Source: JBGLNL01 sp046484125
GTDB taxonomy: Bacteria > Chloroflexota > Dehalococcoidia > SZUA-161 > SpSt-899
Direction: 5' to 3'
NCBI GenBank assembly: GCA_046484125.1
Contig: JAWOBX010000025.1
Span: 1-44,466 of the forward strand
Length of the DNA stretch: 44,466 bases
Shown here piece after piece: positions 17,767 through 26,816 of this stretch (position 1 is the first letter of the stretch; each line of letters begins with the position of its first letter). The notes under the pieces are model-generated. The model was not told where the DNA came from, did not search any database, and worked only from the letters and a program-made list of their open reading frames with translations. The position numbers were made by a program, and so were the translations under genes.

Positions 17767-18648
17767 TCAGGCATCGCAGAGTTCCTGATAGTTACAGTAA
17801 GCGCACAGCTTTCTAAACCGGGGGGTAAACGCGTCCCTGTCTACAGGGATATTCTCCTCGATGTTCTCACAATAAGAATACATCTCTTCTGTCTGCAACT
17901 TCACTTGCCGGACGAACTCGTCCATATCGTTCTGGTTGAATTCAGATTCCATTTCCGCGTAGCTGTCGCCCAGATATACTACTACCGGCCTGATATCACG
18001 GGGATCCGCCCCAAATACATCCTGAGCGTAGGCTACATATCCGGTCATCTGTTTGCGATGCTTTTCTCTATCCGCTTTGCCGGTTTTCCAGTCCAGAATA
18101 TAAAGCTTCCTTTCGGGAGAAGGGATGAGGAAATCAACCTTGCAATAAGCCTTGAGTCCGTTTATCCGCAATTCCCCGAAATCATTGGGCTCGATCACCC
18201 AGTCAGACTTGCGATGAATGCCGTCTTCAGTCAGCCACCGGTACCACGAACTGGTAAAAAAGTTCCGAAGGCAGATCTCGACCTGGGCCTTCAACTCGCT
18301 GGCATCGATGGTATCCCTTTGACCGTAATAAACCTCCAGGAAGGTCTTTTCAGCAAGGGCGCGGTCGATTTGATAACCGGCAAACAGCAGCAGGTCAGAG
18401 GGGTCTTGCGGGTCAGAACCCTTTTTGATTCTGTGTAACTGGGTGGCTATGGTATCATGCACCAGATTGCCAATCTCAAGTGGGGTGCTGGTGAGAGATT
18501 TCAGGAATGAGAGCTTCTGCGGCGAGACCTCTCTGTCAAATTTCTTGGCGTAATAGTCATACCAGTACCAGCGTTTGCAGGTACTGAACTTATCGTATCG
18601 GCTGATTGACCAGCCAAGTATGGGTGTGAACGAATACTTTCTTCTCAA
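17767..18648 (-). CDS. RecB-family PD-(D/E)XK nuclease with likely Fe-S cluster
   Basis: A 293-residue nuclease of the RecB/AddB/Cas4 type. The N-terminus has SISRYDKFSTCKRWYWYDYY, which places one cluster cysteine at CKRW, then LEIGNLVHDTIA (motif I His). The catalytic core is KVDFLIPSPERKLYILDWKTGK (Asp, then Asp-x-Lys), followed by the KQMTGYVAYA Gln motif. The C-terminus has CAYCNYQELC, completing a four-Cys [4Fe-4S] site. It lies 84 bases after recJ in the same direction, which suggests joint DNA-end processing. The start is a TTG after GGGAG; no ATG is available nearby, so the exact N-terminus is uncertain. There are no cas genes or CRISPR arrays nearby. Confidence 0.87.
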   Translation of the reverse strand: MRRKYSFTPILGWSISRYDKFSTCKRWYWYDYYAKKFDREVSPQKLSFLKSLTSTPLEIGNLVHDTIATQLHRIKKGSDPQDPSDLLLFAGYQIDRALAEKTFLEVYYGQRDTIDASELKAQVEICLRNFFTSSWYRWLTEDGIHRKSDWVIEPNDFGELRINGLKAYCKVDFLIPSPERKLYILDWKTGKADREKHRKQMTGYVAYAQDVFGADPRDIRPVVVYLGDSYAEMESEFNQNDMDEFVRQVKLQTEEMYSYCENIEENIPVDRDAFTPRFRKLCAYCNYQELCDA

Positions 18649-18732
18649 AGGACTCCCTGCTGTGCCGTAGGACGGACCAGAATCCCCCGCTCCCGGTGGT
18701 TACACTCCGGCGAGGAATTCCTGATGTATACC

Positions 18733-20409
18733 TCACATGCTGGGGGCGAAATCCAGAATCTCAAGCTGAAGATTATCTTTACCCTGCCATCTATTCAGCT
18801 TCAGGTTGTACACGATATCTATCAGGGGCGGATTATCCTCGTTGAGATGGTTCAGACCGAATCCGATTGCGTCCCAGATGGTTCCCCTGTCCTCCAGTTT
18901 GAATTTGAGATGGACACCGTCATTCCCTACCCGGCGGGTTTCGAGCACCTTCACCCCCCGGCTGAGAAATGTGGGGGTCAGGTTGTTTTTGCCACAGGGC
19001 TCAAGTTTCCTCACCAGGTTCAACGCGCCCTGCCGCAACGCGGTCAGGCGAGTTTCCGCGTCAATTATCAGTGTCGGTTGAAGCTCCAGCCCACCCAGTT
19101 CGCGCCGGGCGATTTCCAGAAGCCGCTCTTTTAAGACGCCGATATTCGCGTTGGGGACACTGAATCCCGCGGCCTGCTCGTGGCCGCCGAACTGGTTAAA
19201 CAGGTCGGAGCATTGTCTGAGCGCGGCTATCATATTGAATTCCGGTACACTGCGGCCGCTGCCGTGACCTTCCTTCTCCCCTACCTCGATGATAATGGCC
19301 GGGCGGTAGTATTTATCGGTGAGCTTCCCTGCCACCACCCCGTTTACCCCCGCGTGAAACGTTTCGTCAGCTACGATCAAAATGGGCAGATCCGGGCCAA
19401 TCGGACCCAGCCTCTCCTCCGCCAGGGCCGTGTACTCGCGAGTGAGGCTCTGGCGTTCCAGGTTTCTCTCCTCGAGCAGGTTTGCCAATCTAAAGGCCTC
19501 CTCAGGAGAATCGGTAACCAGGATATCATAGCTGACTGAGGCATGATCCAGCCTGCCGGCCGCGTTCAGCCTGGGTGCCAGGGTATATGATACGCTATCG
19601 GCATCCATGGCCCCCATCTCCAGCCCCGCCCGCTCGATCATTGCCCTCAGACCGGTCCGGTTTGTCTGATTCAATATCTCGAGCCCTCTCTTGACCAGGA
19701 AGCGGTTCTCATCCAGCAGGGGTACCAGGTCGGCAACAGTGCCCAGAGCCACCAGGTCAAGGAACTGCTCGGCCTGTTCCTCTATTCCACCGGCTCGCAG
19801 AAGGGATTTCACCAGCTTATAAGCGACTCCAACCCCGGCCAGTTCACGAAACGGATACGTTGATTCCGGCAGCTTGGGATCAACCACCGCCAGCGACTCG
19901 GGGATTGGGCCTACAACTTCGTGGTGATCGGTAATTATCAGTTTGAGACCTATTTCACCGGCCCATCGCCCTTCCGCTTCGCCTGTTATGCCGCAATCAA
20001 CGGTTACGACCAGGCTTACACCCTTTGATTTGAGATAATTAAGAGCCGGTATGCTCAATCCATGCCCTTCCTCAACGCGGTGAGGAATGTAGGCGAATAC
20101 GTCACCACCTGTTAGCTCGATACCTTTTACCAGAACGGCAGCCGCGGTAACACCATCGGCGTCAAAATCGCCGAAGACCGCTATTCTCTCGCCCCTGCCT
20201 ATAGCGGCCATGATGTGTTCAACCGCCTTCCCCATATCGGGCAGGAGGGCAGGGTCGTGCTCGAGCTGCTTGCCGGCCAGAAGGAACGCCTGGGCATCCG
20301 AAGGATTCGTTACCCCGCGGTTGTAGAGCAGTTGAGCCAGTAGCGGAGGAATACCGTTATAATTTGATAGATGGTCTCTCGGGGTTTCTGGAAGGATTTT
20401 CCATTTCAT
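18733..20409 (-). CDS. recJ: Single-stranded-DNA exonuclease RecJ
   Basis: A 558-residue DHH-family 5'-3' exonuclease acting in recombination and mismatch/base-excision repair. Motifs in order are AVFGDFDADGVTAA (motif I Asp residues), VVTVDCGIT, IITDHHEV (DHH), VDPKLP, and the DHHA1 region GSGRSVPEFNMIAAL with QFGGHEQAAGFSV. The C-terminal third is an OB-like domain. Length and motifs are complete. The ATG at 20409 has only a weak AGG upstream. The downstream gene is the RecB-like nuclease. Confidence 0.95.
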   Translation of the reverse strand: MKWKILPETPRDHLSNYNGIPPLLAQLLYNRGVTNPSDAQAFLLAGKQLEHDPALLPDMGKAVEHIMAAIGRGERIAVFGDFDADGVTAAAVLVKGIELTGGDVFAYIPHRVEEGHGLSIPALNYLKSKGVSLVVTVDCGITGEAEGRWAGEIGLKLIITDHHEVVGPIPESLAVVDPKLPESTYPFRELAGVGVAYKLVKSLLRAGGIEEQAEQFLDLVALGTVADLVPLLDENRFLVKRGLEILNQTNRTGLRAMIERAGLEMGAMDADSVSYTLAPRLNAAGRLDHASVSYDILVTDSPEEAFRLANLLEERNLERQSLTREYTALAEERLGPIGPDLPILIVADETFHAGVNGVVAGKLTDKYYRPAIIIEVGEKEGHGSGRSVPEFNMIAALRQCSDLFNQFGGHEQAAGFSVPNANIGVLKERLLEIARRELGGLELQPTLIIDAETRLTALRQGALNLVRKLEPCGKNNLTPTFLSRGVKVLETRRVGNDGVHLKFKLEDRGTIWDAIGFGLNHLNEDNPPLIDIVYNLKLNRWQGKDNLQLEILDFAPSM

Positions 20410-20643
20410 CTGGCTAACCTGAGGAAGCTCTGCGCGGCAGTCCGTTCACGCGACCGTTGGGCAATTTTTGAATCCGGTGATGTACGCCCGGAACGCTGAA
20501 GCAATCTCTCAATCATGATTTACTATAGTAACTCTAACCCATCGCCAGTGGCCGCGTCAACAGGAGAATCGCTTTTCTAAACGGTGTTTAAGGGACTGAT
20601 TACGGGGTGAGGTTTTTACAGGCTGGTTGATGGTGATTTCCCG
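20410..20643. other. Intergenic stretch between recJ and the dnaK-side hairpin
   Basis: No convincing gene is seen. The region should hold the recJ promoter on the minus strand, but no clean -35/-10 pair stands out. Confidence 0.4.
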
Positions 20644-20699
20644 GATACAACACAATCGGGCTCGCGTCGTTGTCAAGGCGCGAGCCCGATTGTTGTATC
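20644..20699 (-). terminator. Long hairpin after dnaK
   Basis: Arms 20644-20666 and 20679-20699 pair over 21 bp with a two-base bulge and a 12-base loop, 55 bases after the dnaK stop. No T-run follows on the minus strand, so it may stabilise the 3' end of the mRNA and need not be a simple terminator. In stem length it resembles the palindromes elsewhere in the window. Confidence 0.6.
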
Positions 20700-20753
20700 T
20701 TTACTAAAAAAATTGGCCGACTGTATTCAGGAAATGAACTTCGACCGGTTTAC

Positions 20754-22655
20754 TTAAACTTCCCGGTACTCTCCTTCAACGGTTCCTTCATCCCCCTCCG
20801 AGCCGCTGCCGGAAGCTTCACCCTCCGGCCCTTCAGCTCCGGGCGCCGCACCGGCCTGCTCGTAGACCGCCTCGCCCATTTTCTGAAGCGAATCCGAGAG
20901 TTGCTGGGCAGCGCTGTTGATCGCCTGAATATCGGTCCCGTTGAGGGCATTGCGAACCTCGCTCACCTTGCCCTCGATCTCCGTCTTCAGGTCATCCGAG
21001 ACCTTGTCAGCATTGTCACGAAGCATCTTCTCCGCCTGGTATGCCAGGTTATCGGCAGTGTTGCGAGTCTCCACCTCTTCTTTGCGTTTCTGGTCCTCGG
21101 CGGCATGCTGCTCGGCCTCTTTCTGCATTTTGTCGATCTCTTCTTTGGAGAGGCCGCTCGACGCGGTAATGGTGATCTTCTGTTCCTTGCCCGTCCCCTT
21201 ATCGTGCGCCTTCACACTCAGGATGCCGTTGGCGTCTATATCAAAGCTGACTTCAATCTGTGGCACACCACGTGGTGCCGGCAGGATGCCGTCGAGCATG
21301 AACCGGCCCAGGGTCCTGTTATCTGCCGCCATGGGTCTCTCGCCCTGGAGAACATGAATTTCCACGCTCGGCTGGTTATCGGCAGCCGTGGAGAATACCT
21401 GGCTCTTGCTGGTGGGTATGGTGGTATTCCGCTCGATAAGCGGGGTCATTACACCACCAAGCGTTTCAATTCCAAGCGTAAGCGGCGTGACGTCGAGCAA
21501 CAGTACATCACCGACATCACCCTGAAGCACGCCTGCCTGTATCGCGGCGCCTATGGCCACGACCTCATCCGGATTCACACCCTTGTGCGGCTCCCTTCCG
21601 AAGAACTCCTTAACCTTCTGCTGAACCAGCGGCATTCGCGTCTGACCGCCGACGAGGATTACCTCGTCCACCTGGCTGGCCTGAATACCGGCGTCCTGCA
21701 GTGCCTGGCGACAGGGTTCCAGCGAAGCATCCACCAGGTCTCCGACCAGTTGTTCCAGTTTGGCCCGGGTAAGGGTGATATTCATGTGCTTGGGTCCGGA
21801 GGCATCCGCCGTAATGAAGGGAAGGTTTACCTCGGTCTGCGGAACGGTGGAAAGCTCGCATTTGGCCTTTTCACCGGCCTCCTTCAACCGCTGCAGAGCC
21901 ATCCGGTCCTGTCTGAGATCAATACCCTGGTCCTTCTTGAACTCGTCGCAGAGCCAGTCTATTATAAGCTGGTCCATATCGTCTCCACCCAGGTGCGTAT
22001 TACCGTTGGTGGATTTAACCTGGAAGGTCCCCTCTCCCAGCTCCAGAATGGATATATCGAATGTCCCGCCACCGAGGTCATATACGGCGATGGTCTCATC
22101 CTTTTTCTTCTCCAGGCCATAAGCCATGGACGCCGCCGTTGGCTCGTTGATAATGCGCAGGACTTCCAGTCCGGCTATCGTCCCCGCGTCCTTGGTAGCC
22201 TGTCTCTGGCTGTCATTGAAATAGGCTGGTACCGTGATAACGGCCTGGGTCACCTTTTCCCCAAGGTATGCCTCCGCGTCGGCTTTGAGCTTCTGCAGGA
22301 TCATCGCCGATACCTCTTGAGGGCTATAATCTTTATCCCCCATCATAACCCCGGCGTCCCCGTTGGACCTCTCAACTATCTTGTAGGGCAACACCACTTT
22401 GTCGTAGTCCACCGACGCTTCCTTGAATTTACGGCCCATGAGCCTCTTTATGCTGAATATGGTGTTCTCCGGGTTGGTAACCGCCTGTCTCTTGGCAACC
22501 TGTCCCACCAGCCTCTCGCCAGCCTTGTTTATCGCCACAATGGAAGGGGTTGTGCGGGAGCCCTCGGCATTGGAGATGACCGTGGGATCACCACCTTCCA
22601 TGACCGCCACGCAGCTATTGGTCGTCCCCAGATCTATTCCTATCACTTTACCCAT
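20754..22655 (-). CDS. dnaK: Chaperone DnaK (Hsp70)
   Basis: A 633-residue cytoplasmic ATP-driven chaperone. The nucleotide-binding domain has GIDLGTTNSCVAV, AVYDLGGGTFDISIL and VDEVILVGGQTRMP. The linker and substrate-binding domain include LLLDVTPLTLGIET. The C-terminal lid ends in a Gly/Glu/Ser-rich tail. A strong ribosome site (AAGGAGG) precedes the ATG. It is the last gene of hrcA-grpE-dnaK. dnaJ, often next in this operon, is absent: a hairpin and recJ follow instead. A 669-residue plus-strand open frame opposite it is a codon-usage shadow. Confidence 0.97.
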   Translation of the reverse strand: MGKVIGIDLGTTNSCVAVMEGGDPTVISNAEGSRTTPSIVAINKAGERLVGQVAKRQAVTNPENTIFSIKRLMGRKFKEASVDYDKVVLPYKIVERSNGDAGVMMGDKDYSPQEVSAMILQKLKADAEAYLGEKVTQAVITVPAYFNDSQRQATKDAGTIAGLEVLRIINEPTAASMAYGLEKKKDETIAVYDLGGGTFDISILELGEGTFQVKSTNGNTHLGGDDMDQLIIDWLCDEFKKDQGIDLRQDRMALQRLKEAGEKAKCELSTVPQTEVNLPFITADASGPKHMNITLTRAKLEQLVGDLVDASLEPCRQALQDAGIQASQVDEVILVGGQTRMPLVQQKVKEFFGREPHKGVNPDEVVAIGAAIQAGVLQGDVGDVLLLDVTPLTLGIETLGGVMTPLIERNTTIPTSKSQVFSTAADNQPSVEIHVLQGERPMAADNRTLGRFMLDGILPAPRGVPQIEVSFDIDANGILSVKAHDKGTGKEQKITITASSGLSKEEIDKMQKEAEQHAAEDQKRKEEVETRNTADNLAYQAEKMLRDNADKVSDDLKTEIEGKVSEVRNALNGTDIQAINSAAQQLSDSLQKMGEAVYEQAGAAPGAEGPEGEASGSGSEGDEGTVEGEYREV

Positions 22656-22707
22656 TCTAAAACCTCCTTAAGCGAGTAATTAACGGTTTTTACAACATAC
22701 GTTCTAT

Positions 22708-23220
22708 TCATCCCTCCCCTTTCCCCACTTTCACCTTGGCCGGCCGCAACAGCCGGTCATGCACCATATACCCTTTCTGAAGCTCTTCCAGGACCTTGCC
22801 CTCCTCCCCCTCTTCATGCATCAGCGCTTCGTGGTAATTGGGATCGAACTCCTCCCCCTCCGCTTTTATTGTCGAAAGTCCCAGAGATTCCAGGATACTC
22901 ATCATTTTTCGGTAGATCATCTCAATTCCCTCTACCCAGCCCGAATCAGCCACCTCTTCGGGCACGTTTTCCAGGGCCCGCTCGAAATCATCGATTACAG
23001 GGAGGAGGCTGCTCATCAGGTTGCTGTTGGCGAACCTGGCGAATTCCGCTTTGTCCTGTTCGACTCTCTTCTTATAATTGACGAAGTCAGCCTGGGCCCG
23101 TTGCCAGTTGGCCAGATACTGCTCCGCCAGTTGTTTATCCGTAGGAGCGGGCTCTTCCCCGGCCTGCTCTTCCCCGGTCTGCTCTTCTTCCGGCGTTACT
23201 TCCCTTTCTTCCTCGCGCAC
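22708..23220 (-). CDS. grpE: Nucleotide exchange factor GrpE
   Basis: A 170-residue protein that releases ADP from DnaK. The N-terminus is a Glu-rich disordered segment, followed by a long coiled-coil (about 28-80, NWQRAQADFVNYKKRVEQ) and the C-terminal beta domain with EGEEFDPNYHEALM and DRLLRPAKVKV. The GTG start has GGAGG six bases upstream. It sits 22 bases after hrcA and 52 before dnaK, clearly one operon. Confidence 0.95.
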   Translation of the reverse strand: MREEEREVTPEEEQTGEEQAGEEPAPTDKQLAEQYLANWQRAQADFVNYKKRVEQDKAEFARFANSNLMSSLLPVIDDFERALENVPEEVADSGWVEGIEMIYRKMMSILESLGLSTIKAEGEEFDPNYHEALMHEEGEEGKVLEELQKGYMVHDRLLRPAKVKVGKGEG

Positions 23221-23242
23221 TGGTTACCTCCATCTACGCCTG

Positions 23243-24259
23243 TTACTCGTACATCTCATATAGCAGCTCACTCATGACTTCGGAGAGGAAGCGAACTGCG
23301 GGAAGGGTCCTCCCGTAAGCCATCCGTGTCGGCCCCAGGATTCCCACCACCCCACTCGCCTGCTCCGGCAGCCCGTAACGGCTTAAAACAAACGAGAAAT
23401 CATGCAGAGCCGACTCTGGGTTTTCGCTGCCAATTATCACCCGCAGTCTCTCATCCCTGGGAGCTTGTGTCAAGATAGAGCTCAATAAGACTCGTTCCTC
23501 GAGGAGCTCTATCAGCATCCTCGCCCTTTCTCCCCTGGCGAACTCCGGCTGATTCAGGACCTGAGATACCCCGTCGAAGTACGGGTCCACCATGGTTCTT
23601 TGCTCTTCCAGATCCAGTATTTCGATTAAAGCTTTAAACACCCTCTCCTCGGAGGGATTCAGGTCATCAGTTCTGGTGGCTATCTCATCCTTGCTCAGGC
23701 CTTCGTAGAAACCGCTGAGCCTGGCGGCCATACTGTTAAGGCCCTCCTGGGTCAGCGATTCTTCCAGGGTCACCGTTTGTTGCCTGAAGCCGGCGTCCTG
23801 AAATACCACGGTCAACAGGGCTGAAAACTCCTTGAGCGATACCAGATTGATTGTCCTGATCCTTGGAGCTTTTATCTGAGGAGAGGTAACAACCGCCACG
23901 TTATGGAGCATCCTGGAGAGAACGGTTGCCGAAAGATGCACCAGTTCGTCGATCTCCTTATTTACCTGGCAGAACTGATGCCTGATCAGCCGCTGCTCCT
24001 CCTGTGTCAAATCCTGCTCATCAAGCAGGGTTTCCACGTAATACCTGTATCCCTTGGCTGAAGGGATACGGCCGGCCGATGTGTGGGGTTGAATGACATA
24101 CCCCTCTTTCTCGAGCTGTACCAGCTCGTTCCTGACCGTGGCCGAGCTCACGGCCAGATTGGTATCCTGGGCGATGGCGCCCGATGATACCGGCACCGCC
24201 GTAGAAACATATTCGTATATCAGATGGCGGAGTATATCCCTTCTTCTCTCTGTAAGCAT
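23243..24259 (-). CDS. hrcA: Heat-inducible transcription repressor HrcA
   Basis: A 338-residue repressor that binds CIRCE and silences the heat-shock operon until chaperone load rises. Residues about 1-70 form a winged helix (LTERRRDILRHLIYEYV, SSATVRNELVQLEKEGY, HTSAGRIPSAKGYRYY). The rest is the GAF-like HrcA dimerisation domain, ending VVGILGPTRMAYGRTLPAV. I start it at the ATG at 24259; a TTG at 24280 would put CIRCE inside the gene. No strong ribosome site is visible. It is the first gene of hrcA-grpE-dnaK. Confidence 0.95.
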   Translation of the reverse strand: MLTERRRDILRHLIYEYVSTAVPVSSGAIAQDTNLAVSSATVRNELVQLEKEGYVIQPHTSAGRIPSAKGYRYYVETLLDEQDLTQEEQRLIRHQFCQVNKEIDELVHLSATVLSRMLHNVAVVTSPQIKAPRIRTINLVSLKEFSALLTVVFQDAGFRQQTVTLEESLTQEGLNSMAARLSGFYEGLSKDEIATRTDDLNPSEERVFKALIEILDLEEQRTMVDPYFDGVSQVLNQPEFARGERARMLIELLEERVLLSSILTQAPRDERLRVIIGSENPESALHDFSFVLSRYGLPEQASGVVGILGPTRMAYGRTLPAVRFLSEVMSELLYEMYE

Positions 24260-24269
24260 TTTATCATTA

Positions 24270-24296
24270 TTAGCACTCAAATGTTGAGAGTGCTAA
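24270..24296 (-). promoter_or_regulatory. CIRCE operator
   Basis: TTAGCACTC (24270-24278), nine bases, then GAGTGCTAA (24288-24296): a perfect match to the HrcA-binding inverted repeat. It lies just downstream of the predicted promoter and 11 bases upstream of the hrcA ATG, so HrcA controls its own operon. Confidence 0.97.
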
Positions 24297-24307
24297 TCAC
24301 ACTTACC

Positions 24308-24336
24308 AAAGTATCATTTCGGCTGGTGTTTGTCAA
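24308..24336 (-). promoter_or_regulatory. Sigma-70-type promoter of hrcA-grpE-dnaK
   Basis: On the minus strand, TTGACA (plus 24331-24336) and TACTTT (24308-24313) are 17 bases apart, with CIRCE immediately downstream around the expected transcription start. Confidence 0.75.
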
Positions 24337-24379
24337 TCCTGAAACGTATTTCATTTGTTAACCATGACTTAATCAAAAG

Positions 24380-24408
24380 TTGACAATCGGCCCGCTTTTT
24401 ATTAGAAT
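24380..24408 (+). promoter_or_regulatory. Sigma-70-type promoter of birA
   Basis: TTGACA (24380-24385) and TAGAAT (24403-24408) are 17 bases apart, a near-consensus promoter. The start of transcription would fall at about 24415-24416, right at the GTG of birA. Confidence 0.75.
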
Positions 24409-24415
24409 CCTTACG

Positions 24416-25402
24416 GTGAAAGACAGAATCCTGGAAAGACTCCAGCGCGGCGGTTACGTATCAGGGGAGGAACTGGGGCGCGCGCTGGGCATCTCCCGAA
24501 CAGCGGTCTGGAAGCATATCAGCCGGCTCAAACGCGAGGGTTACCGGATTCATTCCATACCCAGCCGGGGATATTGCCTTGCCAGCACACCGGATAGACT
24601 GTTTCCCCAGGAGATTAAAGCCGGGTTACAGACCCATACCCTCGGCCAGGAGATTATTTATTTCAAAGAGATATCATCCACACAGGAGGCCGCGAAGTCG
24701 TTCGCGGAGCGCGGCAATCCGGAGGGTACTATCATCATCTCCGAAATCCAGTTGGGTGGAAAGGGGAGGATTGGGAGGGAATGGTCCTCACCGGCCGGCG
24801 GCATCTATTTCTCCATCATATTGCGGCCCGATATCAGGCCTACCGAGGCGTCGAGGTTCCCCCTTACCACCGGCCTGGCTGTGGCGCGGGCCATAGAGGC
24901 GATGACGGACTTCCATCCGCAGCTTAAATGGCCCAACGACGTAATCGTTAACGACAGGAAAGTCTGCGGGATACTCACCGATCTCAGCGCGGAAATGGAC
25001 CGTTTGAACTGGATAGTAATCGGCCCTGGACTGAACGTAAACACGACCCGGGATTCATTCCCCCGAGAGGTAGGCGAAACGGCAACTTCGCTGTTCATAG
25101 AAGGCGGGAGGCAGGTTTCCAGAGTTATGCTCCTGCAGGGAATACTGTATGAACTTGAATCGCTCTACGAGCAGTATCAGGCCACCGGTTTCGAGCCGAT
25201 TCGAGAGAGATGGAAAGCGCGCAGCAATACACTGGGAGCACAGGTCGAGATCACCTTCGGAGCGGAGCGCAAGTCAGGAAGGGCGGTAGATATAGACCCG
25301 GATGGCGCTCTTATTCTTCAGAAGGATGATGGTTCAACGGAACGGATCGTCGCCGGCGATGTATCATTGAGGAATGTAAAGAGGCAATCCGGTGCTGGAT
25401 AA
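24416..25402 (+). CDS. birA: Bifunctional biotin ligase/biotin operon repressor BirA
   Basis: A 328-residue protein that makes biotinyl-AMP, attaches biotin to carboxylase carrier proteins, and can repress biotin genes. Residues about 1-60 are a winged helix (ISRTAVWKHISRLKREGY). The catalytic domain has GGKGRIGREWSSPAGGIYFS (biotin/ATP loop) and LKWPNDV, and the C-terminal SH3-like domain contains DPDGALILQKDDG. I start at the GTG at 24416. An upstream TTG at 24380 is the promoter -35 and cannot be the start. The mRNA would then be leaderless. The end overlaps the symporter start by 11 bases. Confidence 0.92.
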   Translation: MKDRILERLQRGGYVSGEELGRALGISRTAVWKHISRLKREGYRIHSIPSRGYCLASTPDRLFPQEIKAGLQTHTLGQEIIYFKEISSTQEAAKSFAERGNPEGTIIISEIQLGGKGRIGREWSSPAGGIYFSIILRPDIRPTEASRFPLTTGLAVARAIEAMTDFHPQLKWPNDVIVNDRKVCGILTDLSAEMDRLNWIVIGPGLNVNTTRDSFPREVGETATSLFIEGGRQVSRVMLLQGILYELESLYEQYQATGFEPIRERWKARSNTLGAQVEITFGAERKSGRAVDIDPDGALILQKDDGSTERIVAGDVSLRNVKRQSGAG

Positions 25403-26816
25403 ATCCCTGATCATCCTTTATTTTACGGCCATGATCGCGGTAGGATACTACGCGTTCAGGAAGGGAAGGACCTCCAGCAGCGACGGCTTCTTCGTGGCGG
25501 CACGAAAGGGCGGCACCCTTCTCATGGTGGGGTCGCTATCCGCCACGTTCATGGGATCCTCGGTTGTAGTGGGGATGGCCGGGCGGGGATACAGCATGGG
25601 ACTTCCCGGGGCATGGTGGCTCCTGGTCGGGGCTATAGGGCTGGCCATCCTGGGATTGTTTCTGGCCCGCAGAGTGAGGCGATTCGGCCTCTACACTCTG
25701 CCCGGGCTGGTTGAAAAGCAATACGGGAGAGCTGCCGCCCTGGCAGCTTCCTGTGTCATTGTCGTGGCCTGGATTTCCATCGTCGCGGCACAGATAATCG
25801 CCGCCGGTAAAATCCTTAATGTTCTTCTCCCCGGGTGGGACCTTTCCCTCCTGATGGGCCTCTCGGCGGCCGTGTTCGTACTTTATACCGTTCTCGGGGG
25901 ACAGTATTCCATAATCCGCACCGATTTCATACAGTTCGGAATACTGATTCTCGGCATTGTGGTCTGCCTGGGACTGGTAATCAATGATGCCGGGGGGGTC
26001 AGCGGCCTCACCGCCTCACTTCCTTCGGACTATTTTAAATTCCCGGTTAACGCCAGTTTCGGGTGGTACGATTGGACCCTCTTCCTGATACTGACCGGGG
26101 CGACATATGTCGTGGGACCGGATATCTACTCCAGGCTGTTCTGCGCGCGTGATGAGAAAGTCGCCAGGTCATCGGCGGTTATAGCCGCGCTCATGGCGGT
26201 ACCTATTGCCTTCGTGGTCATACTTATCGGTATGGGAGCGAAGGTTCTGTTTCCGGATATCGCCCCGGAACAGGCCTTCCCCACTGTAATACAGGAATTG
26301 TTGCCGGTCGGTGTGAGCGGACTCGTCATCGCGGCCCTGCTGGCAGCTATAATGTCGTCGGCTGATACGGTCCTGATGACGACGAGCACTATCCTGGGGG
26401 TGGACATCTACGGGAAATCCTTCCCTGAAACGGGCGAGAGGCGCGTTCTCATCATATCCAGGGCGGGCGTGATCTTCATAGGGGGGTTCGCCCTCCTGCT
26501 GGCCATGCAACTTCAGGGGATAATCAGCTCTCTCTTCTACTCGTATACCATTTTCACCAGCGGGATTGTAATACCGGTACTGGCCGGTTTCTTTAAAGAC
26601 AGGTTGAGGGTGAATTCGATCGGGGCCCTCGCCGCCATTATCGGCGGTGGAGGGACAGCACTGGCGGTCAAGCTGGCCGGGATCGATAACCTGGAGCTGC
26701 TGGGAATAGGTGTTTGTGTTATACTGTTGTTTGGAGTAAGCTGGTCAACAAGAGAGGTTGAGGTTAGATATGGAGATAAACTGGCTTGGGCATTCCTGTT
26801 TCCGACTGAAAGGTAA
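25392..26816 (+). CDS. Sodium/solute symporter (SSS) family transporter
   Basis: A 474-residue membrane protein with about 12-13 hydrophobic segments. The first is LIILYFTAMIAVGYYAF; then come the SSS hallmark FMGSSVVVGMAGRGYSMG, LPGLVEKQYGRAAAL, and YTVLGGQYSIIRTDFIQF, typical of the proline/pantothenate symporter branch. It would couple substrate uptake to Na+ entry across the cytoplasmic membrane. The GTG start has AGAGG upstream and overlaps birA, so it may be translationally coupled. Coupling with birA makes a vitamin precursor an idea only; the substrate cannot be read from sequence. The 3' end overlaps the next gene by 47 bases. Confidence 0.9.
   Translation: MLDKSLIILYFTAMIAVGYYAFRKGRTSSSDGFFVAARKGGTLLMVGSLSATFMGSSVVVGMAGRGYSMGLPGAWWLLVGAIGLAILGLFLARRVRRFGLYTLPGLVEKQYGRAAALAASCVIVVAWISIVAAQIIAAGKILNVLLPGWDLSLLMGLSAAVFVLYTVLGGQYSIIRTDFIQFGILILGIVVCLGLVINDAGGVSGLTASLPSDYFKFPVNASFGWYDWTLFLILTGATYVVGPDIYSRLFCARDEKVARSSAVIAALMAVPIAFVVILIGMGAKVLFPDIAPEQAFPTVIQELLPVGVSGLVIAALLAAIMSSADTVLMTTSTILGVDIYGKSFPETGERRVLIISRAGVIFIGGFALLLAMQLQGIISSLFYSYTIFTSGIVIPVLAGFFKDRLRVNSIGALAAIIGGGGTALAVKLAGIDNLELLGIGVCVILLFGVSWSTREVEVRYGDKLAWAFLFPTER

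Noticed and set aside
20670..22679. A 669-codon plus-strand open frame opposite dnaK
   Set aside because: It mirrors the dnaK codons, has no ribosome site or domain, and dnaK on the other strand is complete.
24260..24280. hrcA start at TTG 24280
   Set aside because: It would place the CIRCE operator inside the coding region; the ATG at 24259 matches the family N-terminus.
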